A DNA stretch of 64,000 nucleotides, from contig CM060900.1 of the NCBI GenBank assembly GCA_030762935.1, forward strand, positions 393,503,632-393,567,631, read 5' to 3'. Below the pieces are notes generated by a model. The model was not told the origin of the DNA, did not search any database, and was given only the letters and a program-made list of their open reading frames with translations. This document shows positions 22,310-34,179 of this stretch, piece by piece. The position numbers and the translations under genes are program-made. Position 1 is the stretch's first letter. Every line of letters begins with the position of its first letter. This stretch comes from Hymenopus coronatus. Taxonomy: Eukaryota > Arthropoda > Insecta > Mantodea > Hymenopodidae.

Positions 22310-22590
22310 GACGGTGTTGAGAGTTATTTTAATGAACTTGGTGCCCACATGTTTTCAACTGATGGGGCAGTTTTATTTTGTAAACCTTGTGAAAAAAATC
22401 ATCAAAACGTACTTAATCAACACATATTAACAACAAAGTATAAATCTGCTCTCGTATCAAATAGTGGTGACAAGAAAAAGGATACCTCTAGCAGCCGTTG
22501 ATCCACCTAACAGACCGGCGCAGTTTTCATTAGATTTGTGTAAATCATTGGCGACAGAATCTATGACAACAATTACAGCAATCCCTTGAG
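22310..22590 (+). pseudogene. hAT transposase N-terminal fragment, second copy
   Basis: The frame reads FNELGAHMFSTDGAVLFC then KPCEKNHQNVLNQHI, ending in a stop at 22,499-22,501. After a frameshift QFSLDLCKSLATESM follows. The TDGAVLFC-x2-CEK motif and the FxLDLCKxL segment are typical of the N-terminal region of a hAT subfamily that also has a CxxC..H zinc finger. HLE-A copy 12 begins 20 bp later. It is a different part and possibly a different element from the fragment at 17.6 kb. Confidence 0.7.
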
Positions 22591-22610
22591 GTAATGCACA
22601 CAAATAAAAA

Positions 22611-23293
22611 TCTGATGTGTTTCATTCACATGACTCTCGCTACTTGTTCTGAAAACAAAATATTCTTACAAAAACTTACTCTTTTATTTACATCATGCTA
22701 ATCGAGATAAATATTTACATATAATGTTTTATTACTTGGTTCTTTCTAAGCAGAAAGGAAATATAAGAATGCACTAGGCTAAAGCGAGACAAATATTTTA
22801 AAAGCTGGTCGCTATGTGAACAATGAAATTTGTTTCGCTTTGCATGGCAGCAGTAAACCAACAGAAATGAAGCAAAAGGTGACTTCCAGTTTGACAAAAG
22901 TTACGTAGTATAAAATTGAAACCAATAACAAGGAATTTCTTAGAAACGGCCAGTTATACAAAAAGAAAATGTATATGACATAAATGGTGTGTTTTAACGA
23001 ACTCTGCAATTTTTGTGTAATAAGTTTTTGTCTCTCTCTTACTGTTTACCAGTTCTGTGAAATTCATCCAGAAAGAAGAGGTCTCCAGAGGCTATTCACA
23101 GAAAATTCAAGATATACATTTAATTTGTAATGTAAATATCTTTAATATACCGCATTTTAATCCAAAACTTGAGCCATTTGCGAGAGAAACAACATTTTCA
23201 AAATCTTTCCATATATAGGGTAGTTTGAGGTGGGGGATTTTCGTTAAAATCTTCGGGTTGCATCCTTGTAAGAATCTTAACCTACAATACCAT

Positions 23294-23340
<47 letters not shown>

Positions 23341-23500
23341 TCATGTGGTCCAAATATACCCACACACCTTTTTCTAAAACTATTTCTTTTTTGGATTCAG
23401 GGGACCTCTAAACATATATTTCCGGTGAAATTTTTACATAAATTTTTTGGCTGGAATACAATACCTTCTCTACTATGTGCATAGTACGAGATGAGAAAGT
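22611..23500 (+). mobile_element. HLE-A copy 12 with poly(T) expansion
   Basis: Starts exactly TCTGATGTGTTTCATTCACA after AAAAA. End hairpin is ACCTTCTCTACTATGTGCAT / AGTACGAGATGAGAAAGT before AAAA. A run of about 42 T replaces the segment between CAATACCATG and the AC-rich tract (23,298-23,339). Confidence 0.85.
23298..23339 (+). repeat. Poly(T) tract
   Basis: Homopolymer of about 42 T within HLE-A copy 12. Confidence 0.95.
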
Positions 23501-23694
23501 AAAATGTATAATTTGAATTATTTTAAACCAAATATGATTACGACCTTTTGAAGCCTGCAATGTGTTTTTTAAATATACCGTGCCTTCTTTTACACATTTA
23601 TTGGCTATTTTTATTGCTATAAATAAAATCAACCGGCCTCCCTTGATATTACCCGCATAATATTTACCCTTTAGTAAAGCGCGTAATTAAAATT

Positions 23695-23945
23695 GTCATT
23701 TTTTTTTTCTTTTTTTTTTTTAAACTTCCGGAGTCTTGTCAGGACTATATTCCCTTTTTCTCTTTTCTTTTTCCTCTGTTTCCAGTTTTGGATTTTTCCG
23801 TTGTAGTCCTATTTATTTTACGGTTTTCTCTTTACTTACACATTTGGAAACACAAACACCCATGCCCAAAGTAGGACTCAAACCCACTACCTCCTGCACC
23901 ACGAACCACCAGATCTAGACACTATAGCGTGTGCGGTCAAGGGGA
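23695..23945 (-). mobile_element. tRNA-headed SINE (S8)
   Basis: The plus strand shows poly(T) at 23,699-23,721, a body, a reversed box B (ACTCAAACCCACTACC) and a reversed box A region ending TAGCGTGTGCGGTCA. That is the expected order for a minus-strand SINE with an A-rich tail. Confidence 0.55.
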
Positions 23946-25200
23946 CTGGCTGCTTTCGTTGCGTTCAGGAACCCGGTGAAGTGGCTGTGACGTCACACGA
24001 CCTTCACATGAATCACCTTTTGCAACAAGCTCGACGTACACTACTGCTACAACATAACACGAGAATGAATCTTCATTGTGCAACCTGTATTGGAGTTCTC
24101 TTCTGCTTTCTCACTTAACGCGGCACACAAATAGAGCAGATGGGAAGGGGGTGGGGCAAATGGATGGGGCCAAAGTTTACCTACTATGAGCAACTAGATT
24201 TAGAGTTAATTATTCTAAATCAGCCAGACACCAACAATTACCGAGATAATTACATACGACGGCCTTTCAGCCAAGTACTTACATACGGCAGGCTATTCCA
24301 ACTATTTATCTGAGTTGGAGTACTCAGGAGGCGTATTAACAGGAAGAGTTTCTAGGGCCCCCCCCCCGAAACTTCTCACATATTTTATTAATTTAAATTC
24401 ACATTAAACACATACGGGAAAATTTCGTTAATGAACAATAGGTCTACTGCCAGTGGCACTTTGACGAGGAAAAGGTACTTGGTAACTGTGTAGGGTACTT
24501 ACCTTTAGATCTAATTATAGAAAAGGTCTCCCCTGGATTTTTATCTGAAACGGGCATGGGAGTACTCGTGCGTATACTTAACAACAAACCTCTGAGCCAG
24601 GCTGCAGGGGGAGCGTGGTAGCCAATACCTCACTGGGCGAAAGACATAGTACAATGTTTGAGCTTGCTCTCAATTCATTCAGTCCTGAAAACATTTTTCC
24701 CTCAATACTGAGGCGTACTACATGTTGCAGCCCTACTCGTGTCACTAAGTGAGTAACTCACTGCTCTTTGGCGCGCAGGCAAGCTAGAGCAGCATGATGC
24801 ATGGTCTCATCGATGCCGTATTCACCAATCAGATATTAACTTAATATTTTCAAAGCGTGCTGCTTAAAATAACCACAGTTTCTTTCTGCCTACATTCATT
24901 TCTTCTTATTCGTATATTCTCTGCTTCGATTCGATAAGGATCTAGGAAGACTATTCTCGTGCATTTGATAATTAAAAACAAATGAGCATCTGATTGTGAG
25001 GCTGTAAAACTAACCGATAGTAAATTAGTTTTAACACGCGGTTTGCTTAAAATAAAAGCTACCCAGTAAAATTAATGTGTTATCGGAAATATGAAACAGG
25101 TAAGCCACCTCGGATATTAAGATGAAGGTACAAAAAGGCAGCGATATCGCATTGTAATTATCCTACTGAAACACCCTGTTGTTTACAATAACATAGAAAT
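23946..25200. other. Unassigned intergenic or intronic sequence
   Basis: Mixed composition with short C-runs (24,358-24,367). No ORF above 60 codons is present and no repeat terminus was recognised. Confidence 0.4.
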
Positions 25201-25204
25201 ACAA

Positions 25205-25310
25205 GACACTAAACATTTGCGCCCATAACAGGATTCCAATACGCGGCCCTTTCGCGACAGAACGTCAACGCCAAACGTGCCAACGACCACGGCTACCGGG
25301 ACCGGCTAAA
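25205..25310 (-). mobile_element. tRNA-derived SINE head relic
   Basis: On the minus strand CCGGTAGCCGTGGTCGTTGG (box A-like) is followed by a decayed box B around GTATTGGAATCC. The body is short and AT-rich. Confidence 0.4.
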
Positions 25311-25438
25311 ATCATACTACCATTAGATAATTCTCAAGAACGAAAGTGTCATAACAATTATGACAGCAAGAATTCATTAACTTCTATTAAATTACCGAAA
25401 AACTATAAGCACTCGAGGTATTAGTGAAGAAACTATAA

Positions 25439-26195
25439 ATGATGTGTTACATTCATATGACTTACTCTATCCTCTATTGTTTGTATTATACCTACCTATA
25501 GTGTTCATCAATTAGTTTACAAAAACTTACTTTTCTATATTCTTCATGTCAAATTATATACATTTTTGTAGAAATAATTTCATTACACATTTCGTTGTTG
25601 GTACATGTCCACAAGAGGGATAGGTACAGGAGATTGAAGCCATGGTTAAATGTTTAAAATGTGGGGATGGCGTTGAAACACTTCAATATCTTCGCATGCC
25701 ATCGCGAAATACAATTAAATAGCGAGAGCACTTCAAAATGACTATATACTTAAAACCTCAAACCTAAGTAGCATTTGGGAAATTATTAATAATACAAAAT
25801 ATTTGAAATAAGGTACACATTATTCATTCGCAATCCAGAGGAATTTCCAGGCTATCTCCTAGAAACTTCAAGATATACAAATTTTTCATGTACATTTCTC
25901 TTATATATAATATATAACATTTTAGTCAAAATTATTAAGAGGCATTCTTAAGAAAATGAAAAAAAGACGAGAAATTTTCCAAGTAAATAGTATGCGATGG
26001 GTGTGGAGTGTTGTAGTCCTAAAATATTCGTGTCGCATTTTTAAAGATGTTGATCTTACATAAAAAGTTTGGTATTTACTGACAGTTCGTTATCGAGTTG
26101 TGGTGTTTATACACACACCTTCTTCAAAAAACTGTTTTTTTTATTCAAGGGACTCAAAACATCTAATCACGAAATCTCATCCCTTGCTTTCAATA
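25439..26195 (+). mobile_element. HLE-A copy 13, hairpin end decayed
   Basis: Start ATGATGTGTTACATTCATAT with a sub-terminal ACTTACTCTATC. Middle and AC-tract blocks are recognisable (GTGTCGCATTTTTAAAGATG, TACACACACC). The region where the hairpin should be is lost after CACGAAATCTCATCCC. Confidence 0.6.
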
Positions 26196-26454
26196 TTTTG
26201 GCACCTTAAAGTTTTCAAAACTGCTCTTGATCTTTATTTTGAACTCTGTATGTACACTACTACCCTGTGACCGTTTGTAAACTTGAACTGTATGACTCGG
26301 TGAAAATATAGACTACCTCAAACTGTCCCTATCGATGTTGCCAGCCCCTCAAATATGCATCATTCGAACATATGACAAAATTTTAAACACTTAAGCTTTA
26401 GATGGCAGAGAAAAGTATGCTTTGAACGATTATTATGAGGCTATACCACAATCC

Positions 26455-26880
26455 GCAAATTGGAGGGGCACAGTCAGACTGAAAAATTCAATGCCAATGA
26501 CGAGATTTGAACCATGAATCTTCTGGTTTCCCTCCAGTTACTCTGACCACTGAGCTACCACGGCAATGTGCCAGCACAAAACTAAATTCTCCAACTGACT
26601 CGAGTATTTCCCGGTAAACCACAAGGAGATCTCAAATTGTTTTGAGATGTCATACGTCAATGGCGACTTGCAAACTCCGTAAATACTTATGTCCCTGGCT
26701 TCGAGGAAAACGGGAGTCCTTGAAGAATTTAGTGCCGGTATGTTGCCACGGTAGCTAAGTAATCAAAGCAACTGGACAGAAAACGAGATCTGAGGATCAA
26801 ATCTCGACTATGGCATTGAGTTCTTCAATCTAACTCTCCAACTTCTGTCATACACACAGATGCAAAATGGAAATGGCCTG
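26455..26880. mobile_element. S4: paired inverted tRNA-headed repeat, copy 1
   Basis: At 26,480-26,575 the plus strand reads AATTCAATGCCAATGACGAG, a reversed box B and CACTGAGCTACCACGGCAAT (minus-strand tRNA-like head). A central block follows, with ATTTCCCGGTAAACCACAAG and GATCTCAAATT. At 26,735-26,880 TTGCCACGGTAGCTAAGTAA and TATGGCATTGAGTTCTTCAA give a plus-strand head of the same kind. Two tRNA-like heads thus point outward from a shared core. The same plan is at 47.0 kb and in part at 55.3 kb. Confidence 0.65.
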
Positions 26881-27160
26881 TTATTTATGGACGCTCTTTA
26901 ACTGCTTTGGGTCTCAGCGTCCCATTCTACATTGGGCGTGAAAGATCGCTTAATTTTGCTCAGAGGCCTCTCTTATCAGGCTTGAGGTTCTTTTACGTGC
27001 CGTAAATCTACGACACTGGACCCACACCTTTACTTCCCTTCCGAAGGAAGCCATGCTAAGGATTTTTACGCCCGAAAAAATCCACCGTCCTCCGCCGGGT
27101 TTGAACCCGCGACCTTGGGTATATGAAGTTAGCATGGTAACCATTACATCACGGAGGGCG
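26864..27160 (-). mobile_element. SINE family S3, copy 1
   Basis: In minus-strand sense: box A from GATGTAATGGTTACCATGC, box B GGTTCAAACCCGGCGGAGG, then a body with CCTTAGCATGGCTTCCTTCG and GGCACGTAAAAGAACCTCAA, and the end near TAAATAACAGGCC. The body resembles SINEs found widely in invertebrates, by recall only. Confidence 0.75.
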
Positions 27161-27164
27161 ACTC

Positions 27165-27810
27165 ACACAGATGCATTCACAACCCGCAAAGATTTTTGGC
27201 CAAATAATGTTTACTTCCTTGTTAAATGTTTGAAACGATAGGAGGTGGAAACTTGTGTTTTTGATAATTTTAATCCGCGCAGCATGCGGAGAACCGCAAG
27301 TGATTTCGCACAATTAGTAACAAGAGACACTTTTGGTTCATATTTAATGCGAGATCGCATTATCAATACCTGCTGAAATAGTTTACTTTTAAAGGAGCAA
27401 TTTGAATGCTCCTGCCTATGCATTTATTTATTTATTTATTTAGAGGGATTTTAGGGACAAATTCTTCTCCCCCTCTGCTAAAAGGTTTTAAAAAGTAATA
27501 GCAAATTCTAATTTTAACTCCAACCAACCTTAATATGTAAATATAGAATCAAGTGTTTTTAAAATATTTCAACACAGGACTAATTTATATTTATTATTTG
27601 ATTTTTTTCAAATTGTTTTAAAAAGTGGGTCTCTATGGACATGTCCTCCCTGAAGATGATGCATCTGTGAACTATCACCAAAAATGCTGAAAATTTTAAA
27701 AACTACTGTGTCTCATAATAAAATGATATGAATTCTAAACTTAAAGAAAATGTTGTTTCCTACTTGTTGAACTTTATATAACTAACAGAAGCTATAGACA
27801 CGCAGACGCA
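27165..27810. other. Unassigned; (ATTT)n run
   Basis: A short ATTT tetranucleotide run lies at 27,421-27,442. The remainder is AT-rich with no recognisable coding sequence; the 70-codon minus ORF at 27,211-27,423 is not supported. Confidence 0.4.
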
Positions 27811-27814
27811 TGCT

Positions 27815-28350
27815 TATTAACAGGCACTCCCAACTTTAAACCGTATTTTCTCGTAATTTTTTCCCCACACTTTTCCACGCTCAAAATGTTCCACACGTTG
27901 CAATTTTTCACTAATTTGATTCAAAATATTTACACTTTCAACCAATAACACATTAAAGAAAATGGTCATATTACTTTTTCGAAATAGTGCTCTGATTTTT
28001 ATGAATAAATTATTAAGTTTTGAAAACTGAAGAGTTTTGGAGAGTACGAAAAGTAATATTTTCTACTCTAACTAGGGCTAATATAAACAAGTAACATGAC
28101 AAATCTACTTCTATATTCATGTACTATAAAACTAGATTTTTGTATAAAGCTGTTTTGAAAACTGCATCGTGTAGCTCATTTTTATTAGAACAATGAATTT
28201 AGGCAGTAAAAAATTATTATTTGAATCACCTTGCAAGCTAGAATTTAGATAGTGACGAAAATATTTAATATTATTACGCTTAATACCTGATATAAGTTTC
28301 AATAACGTATCTTATATATTGTGCATTTTCAAAATTGCACAGATGCATCA
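27815..28350 (+). repeat. Family C fold-back repeat, copy 2
   Basis: CACTCCCAACTTTAAACCGT opens the copy. AAAATGTTCCACACGTTGCA at 27,885 and its inverted partner TGCATCGTGTAGCTCATTTT near 28,175 enclose an AT-rich core. The outer right side ends near ACAGATGCATCACCTT. It is the best preserved copy and defines the family. Confidence 0.65.
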
Positions 28351-29740
28351 CCTTAATATATTTATGGCTATGCTACTGTTTATACTCATGCATGAAGTTC
28401 GTTAAACCTAATGAATAAAATTTGGGAATTCAAAATACATGCATATACTGTGTGTACTTACATTAGCAGGATTCCGTCGTGATCACTGCAGGTAATGCAG
28501 AACTCCAACTACTTGGCTGCCTTGACTCTAAAGTCTCATATGTTTATCGTGTAAAGTATCAACAACGTTATCAGCGAGGTTGTTATTGCAGAGCTGTGTT
28601 TAATAGTTGATATCAGCTTCAGTTTCAAAGATTCAGTATGAGCAACCTAGCTGTCAAAACTGCTCCACACGATCTAAATAGTTTGTGCATGTGTTACAAC
28701 GTTCATGCTGTTTCTTTTCCTAAACGAAGCTCCCGTTTTTCTCAATAAATAAATTATGGAAACTACCCATAGGCTTAATGTAAGGTAAACTGCAATCACC
28801 ATTAACTATCTTAAACATTTCTTTTTCGCTAGTACGAATCCTACACTTTACAAAGCCGCCTATCTTTCCGAACACAATTTAGGATTTTTCCTCCTATGGC
28901 GAATTTTAACACTACCAATTTGTTTCTACGGGTTGCGGTCTACGGACATGTTCAACGCTTGCAACTGAAACACCTGTATACCCTGCAGTTAAGTCCACTA
29001 AATTATTCACCAGCACAATCGGATTATTTTCATGAATTTATAAAATACATTTAAAATATTTTTATCACAACTTCTTATCCATTTGCTCTTGGCTTCGTTG
29101 TTCTGAAACTCTCAGCAGTCAGCACTCTTATTTCACTCCGCGTCACTTTTCACAAGTAAAATAGCCATATTTGTTAATGGCAGCTGCCATGGCGCGCTTA
29201 CATACCAACAATAATTTCAATACATATGCTCTACCTAATTACTTAAACCTAATTGCTTTCCCTCTTCTCAAATGAAACTTAAAATGTAGAACGTTAGGAA
29301 ATCAACATTAATCTTAACTCTAACGGACTTTAAATAGAAGAAATATTGAAACATCGTGGATCTATTTCGTCTCTCAGCTTTACGGAAATACAAAACACGT
29401 GAGTGAACCGCACTGATTGCAGTTGCTGTGATGCATGTTTCTCTTCTGCTGGATTTACCGAATACCAACATTGTAAATTTTCACCGCATAACATTTTCTT
29501 ATGTAATTAATTCGGGAGGTTTAGATATCGAATTTGTTTTCAAATAAAGAAGCCATTGAAACTATAGGTTCGTTTCTTATTTTTAATCTTATATATAAAG
29601 ATATCCTTTGCTAAATTTTTTGTCACGAACTTGGCTCAAACTTTAATTTTTGCTTCTTGTCGGTTCTTGTTTTCTCTTTGCGCAGGCGAATGACCACGCA
29701 GGTCCACGTGCCCGAATAGTGCGTTCCCCTCTCAGCCTCC
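28351..29740. other. Unassigned AT-rich sequence
   Basis: No gene, RNA gene or repeat terminus could be supported. A 67-codon minus-strand ORF at 29,268-29,471 resembles no family known to me. Confidence 0.4.
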
Positions 29741-29744
29741 CGCA

Positions 29745-30104
29745 CCCTGGGAGGTTCACTTAAAGTTACGCCTTTTCAAGGCGCTTGTAGTCCCCCTGAT
29801 GCTCTATGCCTACGAAGTGTGGGGTACGGCAGCAGACTCCTGGCTTCTCTGGTTACAGCGGGTACAGAATAGAGGACTCCGGTCCATATATTCTGTATGT
29901 CGACGTTTCCCTTTGAGGCTACTACATGAAGCTTCGGCCCTCCATATGTGGAAGATGTTATTAGGCGCCGGGCTCAAAAATTATACGCCAGATTGGGCGA
30001 CCATGAGAACGCACTTGTCAGATCTCTGGGGGGAGTACTTACCCTCTGAACGCCGAAAGAGGCGGTTCCGGGATCCCCGCATGGATTGTGGGCACCCCCG
30101 GTAA
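29745..30104 (+). pseudogene. Non-LTR retrotransposon reverse-transcriptase C-terminal fragment
   Basis: The frame reads WEVHLKLRLFKALVVPLM, then LYAYEVWG, LLWLQRVQNRGLRSIYSVC and FPLRLLHEASAL. The pattern KLxLFKxLVxPLxxYxxEVWG..LQxxQNRxLR is the conserved stretch after the palm domain in LINE-type ORF2 proteins (seen in jockey, I and related clades). No palm YxDD motif precedes it. It is therefore a 5'-truncated copy, as target-primed reverse transcription typically produces. The next 100 bp end in AATTAAATAAAAAATAAAC, which could be its 3' tail. Confidence 0.7.
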
Positions 30105-30109
30105 CAACG

Positions 30110-30712
30110 GCTTTAAACCAGCCAACAGCGTAATAGCTGAACAAAGCACTCCCACTGGGAGAGGTCTATCAAAATTTACCACCATAATTAAATAAAAAAT
30201 AAACACCAGCGGAGCAGAGGAAAGGATGCTGCTCCTGAAAATGCAACCGCTCGAGGAGCCTACCAGCGCTACCTCCTTAACACCAACACTCGAAACCTCG
30301 AAAATTAAAACCTCAACCTTAACCTCATTCCTGTGGTTAAACCCTTACAGCAACAACACCTAGGCTCACCACGAGCCTACCAGACACGCACGCACGCACG
30401 CACCCTTCACCGACAAACTAACTACATTTAAAAACATTGCGTTCTTCTACGCCTGCGTATAGAATGACCACAAAATCCTCTGTGTCCGAGAAATGCAGCT
30501 GGTTAATATTACCGGCAGCCACTTTCACTACAACTGTGCACTGCTCAAAGAATTTACAGAAGGTTTGCATTTGTACAAAAAATAGTTACATTATAGCATT
30601 TTGCTGAAAACATTATGGAGAGATTATTTTTTAAAATTTTTGTAGGGAGGGCACGTGCCCCTGTGCCCCTTATGACCGGCCGCACTGAGGTTAACATTCT
30701 CAGTATGTGGTA
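30110..30712. other. Unassigned; C-rich stretch with (ACGC)n
   Basis: Probably the 3' tail of the retrotransposon fragment, then a C-rich segment with an ACGC-type repeat at 30,389-30,405. No gene is seen. Confidence 0.35.
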
Positions 30713-31169
30713 TTACCATGCTACTGAAAACGTTAACATGCGCTTTAGCTTTGTTAATAGAAACCTCTCAGATAACGCACTGAATATTCTGGGAAGCCGC
30801 TGACGTTTTGCAGTGCACCAATTGAGCGCGTCACTTCAGCCAATGAATGCGTAGAAATCACAATAGACAGAAGGACGTTATGTGCACGTGGAGTAAAACA
30901 CAACGTTGCAACATCTTCACTGCTTTCTCTCGTTCATCTCATTCATGTAGTTTACTTGTGAACTTCATAGGTGCAAGTGATGTTTACTGTGTATTCCTAA
31001 TATGTTCAGACCTCGGGATGTATCTACTTTTGATGATAAAAATAATAGTAATAGTCAATACTCCAACTAGTTTTCATTACAAAAGGGATTCGGTTAGGAA
31101 GTTGTTAGTGAGTCAGGGTTCCGCTTTCGCAGTTAAATAAAAGTCGCGTGATTTTGGAATCAGCAAGGA

Positions 31170-32260
31170 TTGTGGCATAGAGATATCCGGTACTTGGGTG
31201 GACTAAACTATTTCAGACAGGAAGTGTATTATATAGTTTATTTAGATGAATCTTGGTACGATACTCATGATGTAAGAAAAGACTGGGATGACGGCAGTTG
31301 CTCTTGCTGCCTTCCAGCCAATGTGTCACGTGGTAAAAATCATGATCTTGCATGCAAGCGGTTGCCAGGGTTGAATTAAGGGCTGCTTATATTCGACTTC
31401 TGAAAATATTCGGGAATCCTTGGTTTTTTCACATCAAGAGACGAATGTTGCAATATTTGAAGCTTGGTTCAAGAGAACACTTTTGAAACACATTCTTCCT
31501 AAGAGTGTTATTGTGTTAGAAAATGCTAGTTATCATTCCTGACTTAAAATAAAAGTTCCCATCATGTGCAGAAAAGACGAAATGATCAGATTCATGAAGA
31601 ACATAATTTAATTTTACCCAGTCCAGTTCCTATAAAAGCCGTGCTTTTGGAGAAAATTCGGGTAGCCAATATACAAAAAGTGTATGTAGTAGACGAAATG
31701 GCAAACATCGTAGCCATGAAGTCCTCAGGCTGACACTTAATACCGTTTTTTTTGTTTTGTTTTGTTTTAAGTGTTTACGCCCACTTTTAATACCATGGCA
31801 CCGCAGGTGATAACATATCACATGGAATGAAGATGGAGCACAGCAGTGTGTGATGGCGGGGGAAACCAGAGAAAACCCGCCCTGCGCCGCTTTTTCCACC
31901 ACAAATCTCACATGCGATCGCTTGGGATCGAGCCCGGGTCATCTAGGTGAGGGGTGAGTGGTCGCCATGGCGCGGCCATTAAACTGTTGCCTCAATCTAA
32001 TTGAACTGGTATGGGTACGCCTTAAACATGCCGTATGAAAGCGGAATGCGACTCCTTCTATAAGTGACAGTGTACGCAAATTGTTGAGAGAATGTGCACC
32101 AAATATAGATTCGAGTGTGTGTGGGAAAGATGTGTTCAGCACACCAAGCAACAAGAGCGAAAATTTCAACTGCGGGATGTTTCACACGACAATGCTTCGT
32201 TTGTCATACATGCGAGTGAAAATGACAGTGACAGCGAGGAAGGCGAAGACACAGTGTAAT
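31170..32260 (+). pseudogene. Tc1/mariner DDE transposase pseudogene
   Basis: First catalytic site: IVYLDESW at about 31,222-31,250. Second: SVIVLENASYHS at about 31,494-31,530, where the usual Asp is Glu, followed directly by a stop. KHRSHEVLRLT at about 31,708-31,735 leads to the third site, which is cut by a SINE. After the SINE, NCCLNLIELVWVRLKHAV continues; in the family this reads HC(D/E)LNPIELxW, so the third acidic residue is Cys here. The C-terminus has LLRECAPNIDSSV and QQERKFQLRDVSHDNAS. Frame changes occur at least twice. The enzyme acts by cut-and-paste at TA sites; this copy is inactive. Confidence 0.8.
31744..31975 (-). mobile_element. SINE family S2, copy inside the mariner
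   Basis: Tail TTTTGTTTTGTTTTGTTTT on the plus strand, the body CACCGCAGGTGATAACA, AACCAGAGAAAACCCGCCCT and CCACCACAAATCTCACATGC, reversed box B GGGATCGAGCCCGGGTC, and the head ends ATGGCGCGGCC. It splits the transposase between the LRLT and NCCLN codons. Confidence 0.85.
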
Positions 32261-32499
32261 GTAGGTAGACAATGTGGTTAGATATTTTTAGCGCCATGTA
32301 GTAATTTTGTTACAATTAATAAGAACCTCCCTAATGTTATTATTTACTTGTTACTCTAAGAATTAATCTCCACGCCTGTAACGCGAGTTTACTTGAAGAA
32401 CACGTGACAACGTTGCTTTCTTTGTCACTGAATACCGGTAATCTTACCGCAGCCTTTGATGCCAACATGTTAGCCTTTTCAGTAGCACGGTAATAAGCC

Positions 32500-34170
32500 C
32501 CAGGTAAATTTATTCGACCATGGAGAAAAGTACTATGTGCGCTATCCATACCACAAAGTATGAAGCAAAATGTTTAAACACTATGTCGCTGGCGGTAACG
32601 CATTTCCCTAATAATATAACCGTAATTCTCAAGTGCTAATAAATAAATCAGCCGCAAATGCAATGCAACGGGCCAGCTACACTTTTATCCATATTCTCAA
32701 ACCCTGATGTAAAAATCTGCAGCATTTGTATCAATTTTTGTACCAGTTTTCTACCAATATAATTCTCTACAAAATACGAGAAAAAAATCAGGTTTATATT
32801 ACTATATCAGGTATATTAGTATTTGTTACCATACACAGGTCTAAAGAAAAAGTCGATTCACCATTTTTATATATGATCCCTTAGAAAAAGCCTTATTTAT
32901 AGGCTTTACAAAAACGATGTATAATTTACAACTCTTAACAAAATTGTTTCCGAATTCTGCTGTAAGTACATATAATGCTGTACTCTTAATGGGTGGAATT
33001 TAAAACAAAAACCTTCTTCTCCTTCCTATGTTGAACGGTTGAAGCACTTGCTCTGTAACTACGGAACTGAATAAAGCTGTACAATACAATAAATAAACAA
33101 TTACGGATATTTCATGAGAAGCAGAAATACACAAACTACCCAATCTTCGATGTATACTGCAACGTCGATATGCAGTGTCAGGAACAGTATGAACACACTA
33201 ATAGTGCCAGAACTATTTCCCTCAAAAAAGTTTTATATGACTTAATATCCATCATCATCACCATCACCATCACTGATTCTTTTTTCTCAAACGGATGATC
33301 AAATTTGAAGCTACTGCAAATAGATAACCCAGCAGCGCATTAATTGAAGTGTACCTTAAGGGGATGCATGACCTAAGTTTGCTCAAATTCTCAAAGAGAA
33401 AAGAACAAAGAAAATAGATTATGTGCCTTAAACATTCTCCAATACCTGTAGTTGGACAAACCACTTTTATTTTTGACCTGACGGACACTTCAAGGCCGTC
33501 GCGTGATTCTTTAGATGTCCTTGCGCACGTGGTTACCAGCTGCGCGAGTTCATTCCAGTGTATCTGGTATATACCTCATTTGCAACTTCAGAAATTAGTG
33601 GGTAAGCAAAAGGAAGCGATTTTCCTGTCTAGAAAACTCTGTTGACTAAGCTGACAGACAGAAGAGTGCTATAAAGCAATCTTTGTAGGTAAACCCAGAG
33701 CAGATGTTTGTTTTCATGTGGAGGCCTTTGTTATTCTGTGAGCCGTGTTTATGAAAGCCGTGAATAGGCATTATATTGTATGTTAATATATCATTTATGG
33801 GTATAGTAAGGAAGTACCGGAAATTGTAGCACATCGGTTACAGTTGAGAGTGAGAATTTGGAAATTAAAATCTGTATCGTGTTGTGCGACGAAAATACTG
33901 AGTAGTTATTTGTTTTGAAGAAGAGACAATATTTAGCAATTTCTGACTTCAACGTTGGGTGTGTATCCACATTGACGTTGATATCAGAATTAAAAAGGTA
34001 CTTAGATTTTAACTGCTTCTCTCAAAATCATCCCTGGGATTTACAACATTATTCTGTTTCAGTAAAGGAATCAGCCAAAGCATTCAGCAGTATGCTAAAC
34101 TGTAAGAAAAGTGTTTCAGAACAGAGGAATAAGAGTTGGAAAGATCCAACATATAAATCTGGGGGATTTT
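32500..34170. other. Unassigned; (CAT)n microsatellite
   Basis: A short CAT/ATC run is at 33,250-33,272. ORFs of 60-85 codons on both strands (for example 33,915-34,172 plus) have no recognisable motif and no conserved context. Confidence 0.35.
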
Positions 34171-34179
34171 AACAACCTT

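Larger units (their letters stand above)
30713..32493 (+). mobile_element. Tc1/mariner-type element, copy 2, interrupted by a SINE
   Basis: Inverted repeats TTACCATGCTACTGAAAA (left) and TTTTCAGTAGCACGGTAA (right), with TA at 30,711-30,712 and 32,494-32,495. Length without the SINE is about 1.55 kb. The transposase gene is on the plus strand between about 31.1 and 32.26 kb and is broken by stops, a frameshift and the insertion. Confidence 0.88.
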
